This document shows positions 37,144-45,436 of a stretch of DNA of 64,000 nucleotides, one piece after another. The stretch spans positions 124,001 through 188,000 of the forward strand of contig NZ_LFNE01000002.1 of the NCBI RefSeq assembly GCF_001045455.1, read 5' to 3'. The DNA is from Chryseobacterium sp. FH2 (GTDB lineage Bacteria > Bacteroidota > Bacteroidia > Flavobacteriales > Weeksellaceae). How positions within the stretch are numbered: position 1 is the first letter of the stretch; every line of letters begins with the position of its first letter. The notes below the pieces were generated by a model. The model was not told the DNA's origin. It did not search any database and saw nothing but the letters and a program-made list of their open reading frames with translations. Both the position numbers and the translations under genes were made by a program.

Positions 37144-40100
37144 ATGACACCAATATCATATATTTTTACAGAATTAAACAAAATACAGGCACAGCTTCCT
37201 GGTGAAGCCTTTGGTCCGGTAGGAACAGGTACTGCTTCTGAAAAACAATTTAATCTTACAAATATTTTTAAAACACTACCTAACGAAATCCCAAAAGCTT
37301 TTGCTGTCACTGATGGAATTTTGTTTATCGTACCTCAAAAAGACAGTGCGGACTTAGTCAATATTTTTCTGAAACCGACTAATCCTGTAGAGATAGGGAT
37401 TAAGATTAAATACTATGTATATAGAGGGATAAAAAAAGGAAACTATTTTCAAGCAGGAGGAAGTTCTGTGGATGAATTATTAAAGAAAGAAGACTCCAAT
37501 ATACTTCCTTTCCTAACTAAAATTTGGGATGAGTTTTTAGAGTTTAACCAAATACCAGCTGCTAATGCCAATACAGTTCCTTTTGAGGCAAATAAAATCG
37601 GTTTTTCCCCTGCTATTCCGGCAAATTATCAAGCTTTTTTTACTAAGAACCAATACACCTTACCAAAAGTAAAAATAGGAGATCATATAGGGGATTTTGA
37701 GGCAGAGTTTGGCTTTGAAGTAGTCGTAGATGAAGGAGATTTTTCCCAAGACCATACTGATACAGGTTTTGACTTTAAGCAGGATTATTTTACGGCCAGA
37801 AAATGTGTTTTAAATCTGGATAAAAATAATGATGCTAAAGATTACGGAAATTTACCTAATGATCCTGATTTTGAGAAGGTATTTAGAGAGAGTGTATATT
37901 TATTTTTAGATCCGGTTGCTTATTACGGAGCACATCTTACAGACATAAGCACAGACAATAAAAGAGGAAGCATAATAAATAATGGAACACCCACTACACC
38001 TTATAAAACTCCTGAGGAGATTTATACAAATGTTGTAAATAAATTTTACAATAAGAATAAAACTTATATTTATATAAAAAGTAATAGAGGAAGATCTTTT
38101 AAATTTTATAAAAATGAAAATGAAAGAATTTATTACCAATGTACAGATGTTAATCAAACACCTTCCAGTTCATGGACACCAACATCTTTTTTGACAAATA
38201 AATGGCCCCTGATCATAAAATCTGCAATTGATGAAAAATATGGAATTTCATTAGGTTCTTCAGATAAAAATATAGCTTACATACATTCATTATTCTTTGA
38301 AGAAGTAAAAATTAGTAATTCAGATAAAAGAATTCCACGTAAAGGTAACTTAATATCTAATCTTATTAATTTTAAGTTAAACATACTTACTTTTAACAAT
38401 TTAAATGTATCATCGTTTTTTAATATTACATTTTTGAATGAAGATGATTTGCCTTTCCCAAATCCAAATGAATTTTGTAACCTTTTCGGTAATGTAAATC
38501 TTAAATCTATTTTCGAAAGAGAAGACTTCAGTACAGGACAAGGATCTTTTGTAAACCATCTACGACCTATCCTGATAAAAGATGGGAGAGATATAGGTAT
38601 GTATCAAACCAAACTTATCCTGGAAGGAAATTATATTGCAGATACGAATCCTCCCGCATTACCCGGCAATCCCGCAGATGTAGATTTGGCTTTATCTAAA
38701 AACCTAAGAACCTATATTTTATCCCCTCAGTATTCTACATTACAAAAAAAAGACGATAATCCCTTCTCTCTTACTTCCGGCTATTACTCCGCAAAAGATA
38801 TGGAGGAATATATAAACAATATATACAGAGGAGGGGAAATTTGGAAAGGAATTATTACAGATGGGTCAAATTTTTCCAGTTTACTATATCGCAGAAAAGA
38901 TAATGATGATAATATGCCTTTATATCAGTTAGGTATGTCCCAAAAAGAATATCTGTTGTTAGAAAACGATGCTAAAACTATAGATATCAATGCTGCCAAT
39001 TTCTTTTTCAATATAGAAGAAGATACGGGTTCTACCTCTCCAGCTTTCATAAAATACAGAATGAAAATGCAGTTTGATAAGAAAGACGGGACAGTAGGAA
39101 ATACTGCAAATTCTATTCCCCTTTATACTGTAGACGGTTATTTCTTTTTTACTAAAGACTATTCTTCAGCTTTTAAACATGGAAAAGAGTTTGCAAATAT
39201 AGCAGTAGATTTTGTACCGTATAATTTGTCATCATATCTTAACGGATATGAGTGTGGATTCGATTATTTCTGGCATGATTATTATACTTCCCCATCTGAT
39301 GGGGGTAGACTTTATGAAAATTTGCTGGGAAAATATTACAAGAATGCTACAGGGAATCTTGAAAATTTAGATGTCAAACATTTAAGTGACTATACATTTA
39401 AAGTTAACAGAAAAACTTTTTTTAATTTAATTGCCTTAAAATATAATTCTAAACCCACCCGTTGGCGCTTCACAAACGGAGATTCAGCCTTACATGCTGA
39501 TTCTTATTTAACGCTTTACCCGAAACCTCATTCTTTGGCAAAAGAAGTAACAGTAAATTTAAAGTTCAGTAAAAATAAAAATCCTGATCAGCTTTACATT
39601 AAGTACAATAAAAAATATATTGCCATTAATAATAGTACTGCTACCGCAACAGCAAATGATGAGTATGGAAAATTTATAATTCCAAGCGACAAATACAAAA
39701 ATCCTATAACCAGTACCAATAATAATTATTCAATAAAAATTATGGCATTGAGGGAATGCAATCAAGATATACCTATTGAAGTAATTGCTGTACAAGGAAA
39801 GGATGAAAAGTTAGCAGGTAAATGCTGGATAAGAAAAAATAGCGAAAGATATAATATTAAAATTGTTCTCGTTAATTGTAAAACTGATTTGAACGGAACT
39901 GTAAAGGAAGGATTACCTCCCTCCAATGTAACAAAAGTAAAAGAAATTTTACAAAACTTTTTAAGACAGATTTTAATTGATCCAAAATTTGATTTAACAG
40001 ATGTAGATCTGACAGTAACTGATTTTAAAAATAATTATGCTCCTACCGGAAAAATAGAATCAAATGAAAACATGTTTAATTTTGTAAAAAATTTGTTAAC

Positions 40101-40437
40101 CTCTGATCAGCAAAAACAAATGGTGCTTTTATTTTTTAATGAGAGTGCTACAAACCCAACCTTAGGCGGACAAGCAACCATTGTTAATGATTATATTGGA
40201 GGTGCATTGGGAGCAAGAATTTTTGCGTTAGGAATTACGGATACTACCATTGCTCATGAGGCATTACATTCTATAGGTCTATATCATTCTTTTGATAATG
40301 ATGGAGACTATACTTTTGAATATGTTAAAACCAATAATATAATGGATTATTCCAGTCCCAGAACTTTAATATGGTATTGGCAAGACTTAAAAGTGAAGAA
40401 AACATCTAATAATAATAAGCTTATAAAAGATATATGA
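37144..40437 (+). CDS. Leaderless 1,097-residue protein with C-terminal metzincin protease domain
   Basis: No signal peptide. The long N-terminal part (1 to about 900) is beta-rich and unfamiliar, with segments such as IKYYVYRGIKKGNYFQAG, LFLDPVAYYGAHLTD and TYIYIKSNRGRSFKFYKNEN. The C-terminal part carries a complete metzincin site: HEALHSIGLYH gives H1038-E1039-x-x-H1042-x-x-G1045-x-x-H1048, and 19 residues later comes a Met-turn, IMDYS with M1067. Metzincins are zinc endopeptidases, mostly secreted. A toxin-like end on a large leaderless carrier suggests delivery by another machine (inference). The last bases overlap the start of an exported partner gene (ATGA). A diverged orphan of the last 70 codons sits at 44165. 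Confidence 0.8.
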   Translation: MTPISYIFTELNKIQAQLPGEAFGPVGTGTASEKQFNLTNIFKTLPNEIPKAFAVTDGILFIVPQKDSADLVNIFLKPTNPVEIGIKIKYYVYRGIKKGNYFQAGGSSVDELLKKEDSNILPFLTKIWDEFLEFNQIPAANANTVPFEANKIGFSPAIPANYQAFFTKNQYTLPKVKIGDHIGDFEAEFGFEVVVDEGDFSQDHTDTGFDFKQDYFTARKCVLNLDKNNDAKDYGNLPNDPDFEKVFRESVYLFLDPVAYYGAHLTDISTDNKRGSIINNGTPTTPYKTPEEIYTNVVNKFYNKNKTYIYIKSNRGRSFKFYKNENERIYYQCTDVNQTPSSSWTPTSFLTNKWPLIIKSAIDEKYGISLGSSDKNIAYIHSLFFEEVKISNSDKRIPRKGNLISNLINFKLNILTFNNLNVSSFFNITFLNEDDLPFPNPNEFCNLFGNVNLKSIFEREDFSTGQGSFVNHLRPILIKDGRDIGMYQTKLILEGNYIADTNPPALPGNPADVDLALSKNLRTYILSPQYSTLQKKDDNPFSLTSGYYSAKDMEEYINNIYRGGEIWKGIITDGSNFSSLLYRRKDNDDNMPLYQLGMSQKEYLLLENDAKTIDINAANFFFNIEEDTGSTSPAFIKYRMKMQFDKKDGTVGNTANSIPLYTVDGYFFFTKDYSSAFKHGKEFANIAVDFVPYNLSSYLNGYECGFDYFWHDYYTSPSDGGRLYENLLGKYYKNATGNLENLDVKHLSDYTFKVNRKTFFNLIALKYNSKPTRWRFTNGDSALHADSYLTLYPKPHSLAKEVTVNLKFSKNKNPDQLYIKYNKKYIAINNSTATATANDEYGKFIIPSDKYKNPITSTNNNYSIKIMALRECNQDIPIEVIAVQGKDEKLAGKCWIRKNSERYNIKIVLVNCKTDLNGTVKEGLPPSNVTKVKEILQNFLRQILIDPKFDLTDVDLTVTDFKNNYAPTGKIESNENMFNFVKNLLTSDQQKQMVLLFFNESATNPTLGGQATIVNDYIGGALGARIFALGITDTTIAHEALHSIGLYHSFDNDGDYTFEYVKTNNIMDYSSPRTLIWYWQDLKVKKTSNNNKLIKDI

Positions 40438-41351
40438 AATTAATTAAAACTCTGCTTTTATTTTTCTCTGTTACTCTCTTCGGACAGGGAAACAGTGATA
40501 CATTACAATTATACGGAAGAAAAAATTATGAAGAAGTTGAAAAGATTATGGAAGAATATTATCAGCTGCAAATTCATAAGGATATTTTTATCTATAGAAA
40601 GAGTTATAGAGAAGCATACGGTCTTTATATAAGAGCGAAGTATGATTCGCTTTTAAGGAATACTAAACAAAAGGATTCTATTATTTTAGCAAACAGCATA
40701 CTAAAATTGAAATATAGAGATCATATATATGTGAAATATCAGCCTGACCTTTTTCATGAAGTATATAAATTAAATAAATATAATAAAAACAATAAATTAT
40801 TGGAAATTATAACTTACATGTATAAAAACAGAACTATAAGGATAGACGATTACATTAATATAACGTCATTTACTTATTCTAATGATAGTAGTAAGCTGGA
40901 TAATTTATCCTATACTTTTTCAAAATATAAAAGTATTAATGAAAATAATAATTTCGATGATCCTTTATATATTAAAACAGTAAACCAAGATGGTAGAGTT
41001 TTAGTACGTAATTATGAAAAAGATTTTCCAATCTCCAAAGACGAAATATTAAAACATCTTCCTGAGAAATTTTATGAGGAGGCTCCCAAATTAATGAAAG
41101 GAAAGAAGTATAGTTATGATCAAAAAGACTGGAGCCAAGAATTGACAGCAAAAAATGCCAAGCTGGAAAGTGAAGAATTTAAACTCCTAATACGTAAAGA
41201 AGAAGTAAGGCTGGATAAACTTTATAGTGAAAATAATGTTCCTTTTTACGAAGTAATAATTGTTGGTAGTCATAGAAAACACTGGCTTCTGAAAATCAAC
41301 CCAAAAACAGGAGATATTAATCACATCGAGTTAAGTACGGTAATAGAGTAA
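40434..41351 (+). CDS. Exported protein overlapping the metzincin gene (putative immunity/partner, gene A)
   Basis: A 305-residue protein with a signal peptide (about 1-17, ending TLFGQ). It starts in a 4-bp ATGA overlap with the metzincin gene, so the two are translationally coupled. It is charged and helix-rich (YEEVEKIMEEYYQLQIHKDI) with a beta-rich C-terminus (YEVIIVGSHRKHWLLKINPKTGDINHIELS) that resembles the end of the 42949 protein. No enzyme motif is visible. Placing an exported protein next to a protease fits an inhibitor/immunity role in the periplasm (inference). A broken copy stands at 44373 behind an orphan metzincin tail, again in ATGA overlap. I do not recognise the family. Confidence 0.7.
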   Translation: MKLIKTLLLFFSVTLFGQGNSDTLQLYGRKNYEEVEKIMEEYYQLQIHKDIFIYRKSYREAYGLYIRAKYDSLLRNTKQKDSIILANSILKLKYRDHIYVKYQPDLFHEVYKLNKYNKNNKLLEIITYMYKNRTIRIDDYINITSFTYSNDSSKLDNLSYTFSKYKSINENNNFDDPLYIKTVNQDGRVLVRNYEKDFPISKDEILKHLPEKFYEEAPKLMKGKKYSYDQKDWSQELTAKNAKLESEEFKLLIRKEEVRLDKLYSENNVPFYEVIIVGSHRKHWLLKINPKTGDINHIELSTVIE

Positions 41352-41480
41352 TGGACTAAGTTTAAATCAGAAATGTAGATATATGTAATAAGAACAGAGA
41401 GATTTTGTGAGAGAATTATCAAAAAATTGAAAACAAAATGAGAAAGACTTTTTATTGCTTCTACTTGCTCAATTCACACA

Positions 41481-41657
41481 ATGTATTCAATTTTAAAAAG
41501 CCTAAAAAAAATAAAAATATTTAATAAAGAACTGGTATTTCCAGAGATGAATTCTGAATACGAAAAGTTAACGACTTCGCTGCTTCAAAAATCTTTTCAG
41601 ACAAGAGAGGTGGCAGAAAGCAAAGCCAAAGTTCTAAATAAGCCAAAAGAAAATTGA
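41481..41657 (+). CDS. Small 58-residue open frame, unassigned
   Basis: A complete frame (MYSILKSLKKIKIFNKELV, then FPEMNSEYEKLTTSLLQKSF and TREVAESKAKVLNK) between gene A and a copy of gene C. The composition is protein-like and the frame ends cleanly, but I do not recognise it. It may be a fragment. The bases after it (41664-41700) match the 3' end of gene C (VIDIRLS), so a deletion of a gene C copy happened here. Confidence 0.35.
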   Translation: MYSILKSLKKIKIFNKELVFPEMNSEYEKLTTSLLQKSFQTREVAESKAKVLNKPKEN

Positions 41658-41749
41658 TGGAATGACGAATTAGGTGATTGATATACGATTATCTAACCCC
41701 AAAGACTAAAAAAAATTTACAAAGAAATATCTGGTTTCAAAATAAAGTA

Positions 41750-42073
41750 ATGAAAATCCTAAGTATTTGGTTACTCTTGCTTTTTATTAATTGCAACAGC
41801 CAACAAAAAATAATAGATAAAAAATATATGGATATGGAGACAACATTTCAAAAATATCGTGACATAAAAGCCAGATACGATTCCTTCGTAAAAAAGAATA
41901 AGCAGAGTCTTATATATGAAAATGGAGCATATTTAAAAAAAACTTTATATGAAAGAGAAAAACAAGAGAAGAATGATAAATGGATTGCCCCTCTACAGTC
42001 AGAATCTAAATTTCTTTTGCAAGAAGGTGATAATTGGCAATGGATAGTTGCCCAAAAAAACATAAAAAGATGA
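41750..42073 (+). pseudogene. Truncated lipoprotein copy of gene C
   Basis: From ATG 41750 the frame gives a lipoprotein signal (LLLFINC, cysteine near residue 15), then KKYMDMETTFQKYRDIKARY and on to LLQEGD. The body (41819-42033) is nearly identical to 43039-43253 in gene C (about four differences in 215 bases). After LLQEGD it leaves homology and ends within NWQWIVAQ..., overlapping gene B by ATGA. It lacks about two-thirds of gene C. It may still be expressed as a 107-residue lipoprotein. Confidence 0.65.
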
Positions 42074-42939
42074 AAAAAATAGTATTTGCATTATTAGCAT
42101 CGTTAATGTTTATTAACTGTAATGCCCAGAGGAAACCCGTAAAGAAAATAAACCATAGAAAGAAATATAAAATGGAAATACCGAATATTACTAAAGACAA
42201 TTTAGAAATCCCTAAACTAAGTGATCTTGTAAACCAAGAAAATAAAAAAGTACTTGAAAAAACAAATGATTCTTCAAAGCTAATAAGTGAGAGTACAAAA
42301 AAATTGCAATTTAATAAGAATGGGTTTGATTATTTTTATGAAAATGGAAAACTAGTTGGAATGGGTAAAGCAATAGGAACTATTCCCCCCCCTCAAATAA
42401 AATCTCGTGAAGAATTATTTGAACAACGGTTAAATACAGATATAAGTTTTTATTCCAACGAAAAAATACGAATGATTAGACAATTTAGTTATACACCTCA
42501 AGGCTATTTTCCTATAGGAAATTGGTACGCATATGATGAAGCGGGAAATTTGCTACAGCATATAGACCATGAAAAACATTTCAAAATGAGCTATTATGAA
42601 GTGGCTCAAATAGCAGATACATATGACTATCCTTCTATAACTATTTTTAGAGGTGTTTATTTACCGTATAATTTTTCTTATTGGATAGTTGATTTTAAGG
42701 GATTTCCCGAAGAGCAACCGCAAAGGAGGGAATGGCTAATTATAAATGATAAAACAGGAAAGATAATTTATAATTTGGATGAAACAGGGAGACAATATTA
42801 TGGAACTCATGAATTTGATAAATTGGAAAAATATAAAGTTGATTTAGACAATGAGACTTTGAAAGTATTAAAATCAATAGATTATGAAAAATCTAATGAA
42901 TATGTAGAAAATATGTATAGGCCATTTAACATTAAATAA
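42070..42939 (+). CDS. Lipoprotein of unknown family (gene B)
   Basis: A 289-residue protein from ATG 42070; the lipobox LMFINC puts the cysteine at about residue 17, so it is a lipoprotein. The mature part contains FYENGKLVGMGKAIGT, FSYTPQGYFPIGNWYAYDE (similar to antitoxin-like MORN/YwqK repeats in its aromatic-G-x-W pattern) and a C-terminal DKTGKIIYNLDETGRQYYG. The W-x-I-x-x-x-TG-x-I-x pattern echoes the C-termini of genes A and C. No catalytic motif. It sits inside the metzincin-partner array, in ATGA overlap with the truncated gene C copy and 9 bp before gene C. Role unknown; another immunity-like protein is a reasonable guess. Confidence 0.6.
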   Translation: MKKIVFALLASLMFINCNAQRKPVKKINHRKKYKMEIPNITKDNLEIPKLSDLVNQENKKVLEKTNDSSKLISESTKKLQFNKNGFDYFYENGKLVGMGKAIGTIPPPQIKSREELFEQRLNTDISFYSNEKIRMIRQFSYTPQGYFPIGNWYAYDEAGNLLQHIDHEKHFKMSYYEVAQIADTYDYPSITIFRGVYLPYNFSYWIVDFKGFPEEQPQRREWLIINDKTGKIIYNLDETGRQYYGTHEFDKLEKYKVDLDNETLKVLKSIDYEKSNEYVENMYRPFNIK

Positions 42940-42948
42940 CTTAAAGAA

Positions 42949-43908
42949 ATGCTCTTTAGAAAATTCATATATGTAATTTTTGTACTGGTTGTTTCATTTT
43001 GTTTTGGGCAGAAAAAATATATAAGAAAAATAACCTATAAAAAATATATGGATATGGAAACAACATTTCAAAAATATCGTGACATAAAAGCCAGATACGA
43101 TTCCTTCGTAAAAAAGAACAAGCAGAGTCTTATATATGAAAATGGAGCATATTTAAAAAAAACTTTATATGAAAGAGAAAAACAAGAGAAGAATGATAAA
43201 TGGATTGACCCTCTACAATCAGAATCTAAATTTCTTTTGCAAGAAGGTGATAAGGAGATTTTTGTAAAAGATGAGGGGCAATCTGAAACTATATATACTT
43301 ATCAAAAAGACCGACTGATAGAGAAAGCTACAGTAGAGAAAAAAAATAATACGGTTTATTTAATCGATAATTTAGCTGAAGGGACAGCCGTACGATATGA
43401 TTTTAATAAAAACAAAGTGTATTTATCACAATATATACAAGATGAGCAGGATCCTGGTAAAAGAGATATTATGCTTGACCAAGAATTCATTAACAATGAA
43501 TTGGTTTTGGAAAGAAATTACAAAAAAGATTTCAAAGTCAGTAAAGAACAAATGTTAAGCGCTTTACCGGATAATTTTTATAATAGTGCATTAGATTACA
43601 TGATGAGAAAATACAAAGATGAATATGAAAAATATATAGAAGAAGAATACAAAAGGAAAGCATCACCTAATGAAATAGAAAAAATAATAAAAGATAGAGT
43701 ACAGGAACTTAAAGAAAAACTAAAAACCACAATAGAAACAAAGAACGATTTTTATAAGAAGATAGAAATTTATAAAACTTACAATGAGAACAGTTATCCC
43801 CTTTACGATTTATCTTTCCCTGATAGCCATGTAGGTATTTGGGAAATGAAAATTGATGGAAAGACAAATGAGGTAATTGATATACGATTATCTATCCCTA
43901 GAGACTAA
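42949..43908 (+). CDS. Exported protein of the partner array (gene C)
   Basis: A 319-residue protein with a signal peptide (about 1-20, ending FCFGQ). The N-terminal helical part (KKYMDMETTFQKYRDIKARY) is duplicated at 41819. The middle is strongly charged with a long helix (KIIKDRVQELKEKLKTTIET). The C-terminus (YPLYDLSFPDSHVGIWEMKI, then DGKTNEVIDIRLS) parallels gene A's end, so A and C probably belong to one superfamily. No enzymatic motif. It lies 9 bp after gene B and is followed by a further degenerate copy of its own N-terminus. Immunity-like by context only. Confidence 0.65.
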   Translation: MLFRKFIYVIFVLVVSFCFGQKKYIRKITYKKYMDMETTFQKYRDIKARYDSFVKKNKQSLIYENGAYLKKTLYEREKQEKNDKWIDPLQSESKFLLQEGDKEIFVKDEGQSETIYTYQKDRLIEKATVEKKNNTVYLIDNLAEGTAVRYDFNKNKVYLSQYIQDEQDPGKRDIMLDQEFINNELVLERNYKKDFKVSKEQMLSALPDNFYNSALDYMMRKYKDEYEKYIEEEYKRKASPNEIEKIIKDRVQELKEKLKTTIETKNDFYKKIEIYKTYNENSYPLYDLSFPDSHVGIWEMKIDGKTNEVIDIRLSIPRD

Positions 43909-43945
43909 AAAACTACTAAGAAATATTCGGTTTCAAAATAACATA

Positions 43946-44164
43946 ATGAAAACCCTAAGCATTTGGTTGTTATTATTCTTTATTAATTGCAACGGTCAGC
44001 AAAAAATAACCAATAAAAAATATATGGATATGGAAATAATATTTCAAAAATACCATGATATAAAAGCCAGATATGATACTTCTGTAGAAAAAAGCAAGAC
44101 CCTATTTATGAAAATGGAGCATATTAAAAAAACTTACGCGAAAAAGGAGGAAAAGATAAGAATA
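43946..44164 (+). pseudogene. Degenerate lipoprotein copy of gene C N-terminus
   Basis: ATG 43946 gives a lipoprotein signal (LFFINC) and KKYMDMEIIFQKYHDIKARY, then the frame decays (MKMEHIKKTYAKKEEK) and runs into the orphan metzincin tail in another frame. The non-coding joint before it (after gene C's stop) matches the one before the copy at 41750, so the same unit was duplicated and trimmed twice. Confidence 0.6.
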
Positions 44165-44376
44165 CAATTGCTCACGAGGCATTGCATTCTTTAGAACTTT
44201 ATCACAGTTTTGATATAGATGGGGATTACACTTTTAAACAAAGTAGTGAAGACTTTGATGGGAATAATGACACAGATAATGTAATAGATTATTCTAGTAC
44301 CAGAACTTTAATATGGTATTGGCAAAACTTAAAAGTGAAGAAAACATCTAATAATAAGCTTATAAAAGATATATGA
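44165..44376 (+). pseudogene. Orphan metzincin C-terminal module
   Basis: The frame reads IAHEALHSLELYHSFDIDGD ... NVIDYSSTRTLIWYWQNL and ends KLIKDI, homologous to the last 70 codons of the 37144 gene. Homology begins right at the active-site helix. The zinc histidines are kept, but the conserved glycine is replaced (HSLELYH) and the Met-turn methionine is isoleucine (VIDYS), and there is an insert (QSSEDFDGNNDTD), so it comes from a diverged relative rather than a fresh copy. No start codon or upstream domain. It overlaps gene A' by ATGA, as in the intact pair. Confidence 0.75.
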
Positions 44377-45287
44377 AGTTAATTAAAACTCTGCTTTTAT
44401 TTTTCTCTGTTGCTCTCTTCGGACAGGAACAGTGATACATTACAATTATACGGAAGAAAAAATTATGAAGAAGTTGAAAAGATTATGAGAGAATATGATC
44501 GGCTACAAATTAGTAAAGATATTTTTATTTATAGAAAGAGTTATAGAGAGGCATACGGTCTTTATATAAGAGCGAAGTATGATTCGATTTTAAGGAATAC
44601 TAAACAAAATAATTCTATTATTTTAGCAAACAGCATACTAAAATTGGAATATAGAGATCATATATATGTGAAATATCAGCCTGACCTTTTTCATGAAGTA
44701 TATAAATTAAATAAATATAACAAAAACAATAAATTATTGGAAATTATAACTTATATATAAAGACAGAACTATAAGGATAGACGATTACATTAATAGAACG
44801 TCATTTACTTATTCTAATGATAGTAGTAATCTGGATAATTTATCCTATACTTTTTCAAAATATAAAAGTATTAATGAAAATAATAATTTCGATGATCCTT
44901 TGTATATTAAAACAGTAGATCAAGATGGTAGAGTTTTAGTACATAATTATGAAAAAGATTTTCCAATCTCCAAAGAAGAAATATTAAAGCAACTTCCCGA
45001 AAAATTTTTTAAGCAGACTCCCAAACTGATGAAAGGAAAAAAAATACAGTTATGATCAAAAAGATTGGAGCAAAGAACTGACAGAGAAAAATGCTAAACT
45101 GGAAAGCGAAGAATTTAAACTCCTAATACGTAAAAATGGAGTAAGACTGGATAAACTTTATAATGAAAATAATGTTCCTTTTTACGAAGTAATAATTGTT
45201 GGTAGTTATAGAAAACATTGGCTTCTGAAAATCAGTCCGAAAACAGGAGATATTTATAGTGTAGAGTTGGGAGTATTAGAAGAATAA
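44373..45287 (+). pseudogene. Frameshifted copy of gene A (A')
   Basis: Homologous to gene A (40434) from start to end. Three frameshifts are visible: two bases lost after GGACAGG (44428), two lost near 44752, and one gained in an A run near 45040. Signal peptide, body and the C-terminal YEVIIVGSYRKHWLLKI are all recognisable in different frames. It overlaps the orphan metzincin tail by ATGA. As written it cannot give a full protein. Confidence 0.75.
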
Positions 45288-45436
45288 TTTATTTGATTAT
45301 ATACTTTTTTAGAATTTGTTACTCTGCGGAATATAAAAAATACATACAATAGAAATTTTATATGAAACTAAGGATATAATATAAACTAAAAATGGGAATT
45401 ATATCATTGAAAAAACTATGAAAAAATAGTATAACT

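Noticed and set aside
43877-43945. Upstream extension MIYDYLS... of the gene C copies
   Set aside because: This stretch is the 3' end of gene C and the intergenic joint read in another frame; the lipoprotein signal starts at 43946 (and at 41750 for the first copy).
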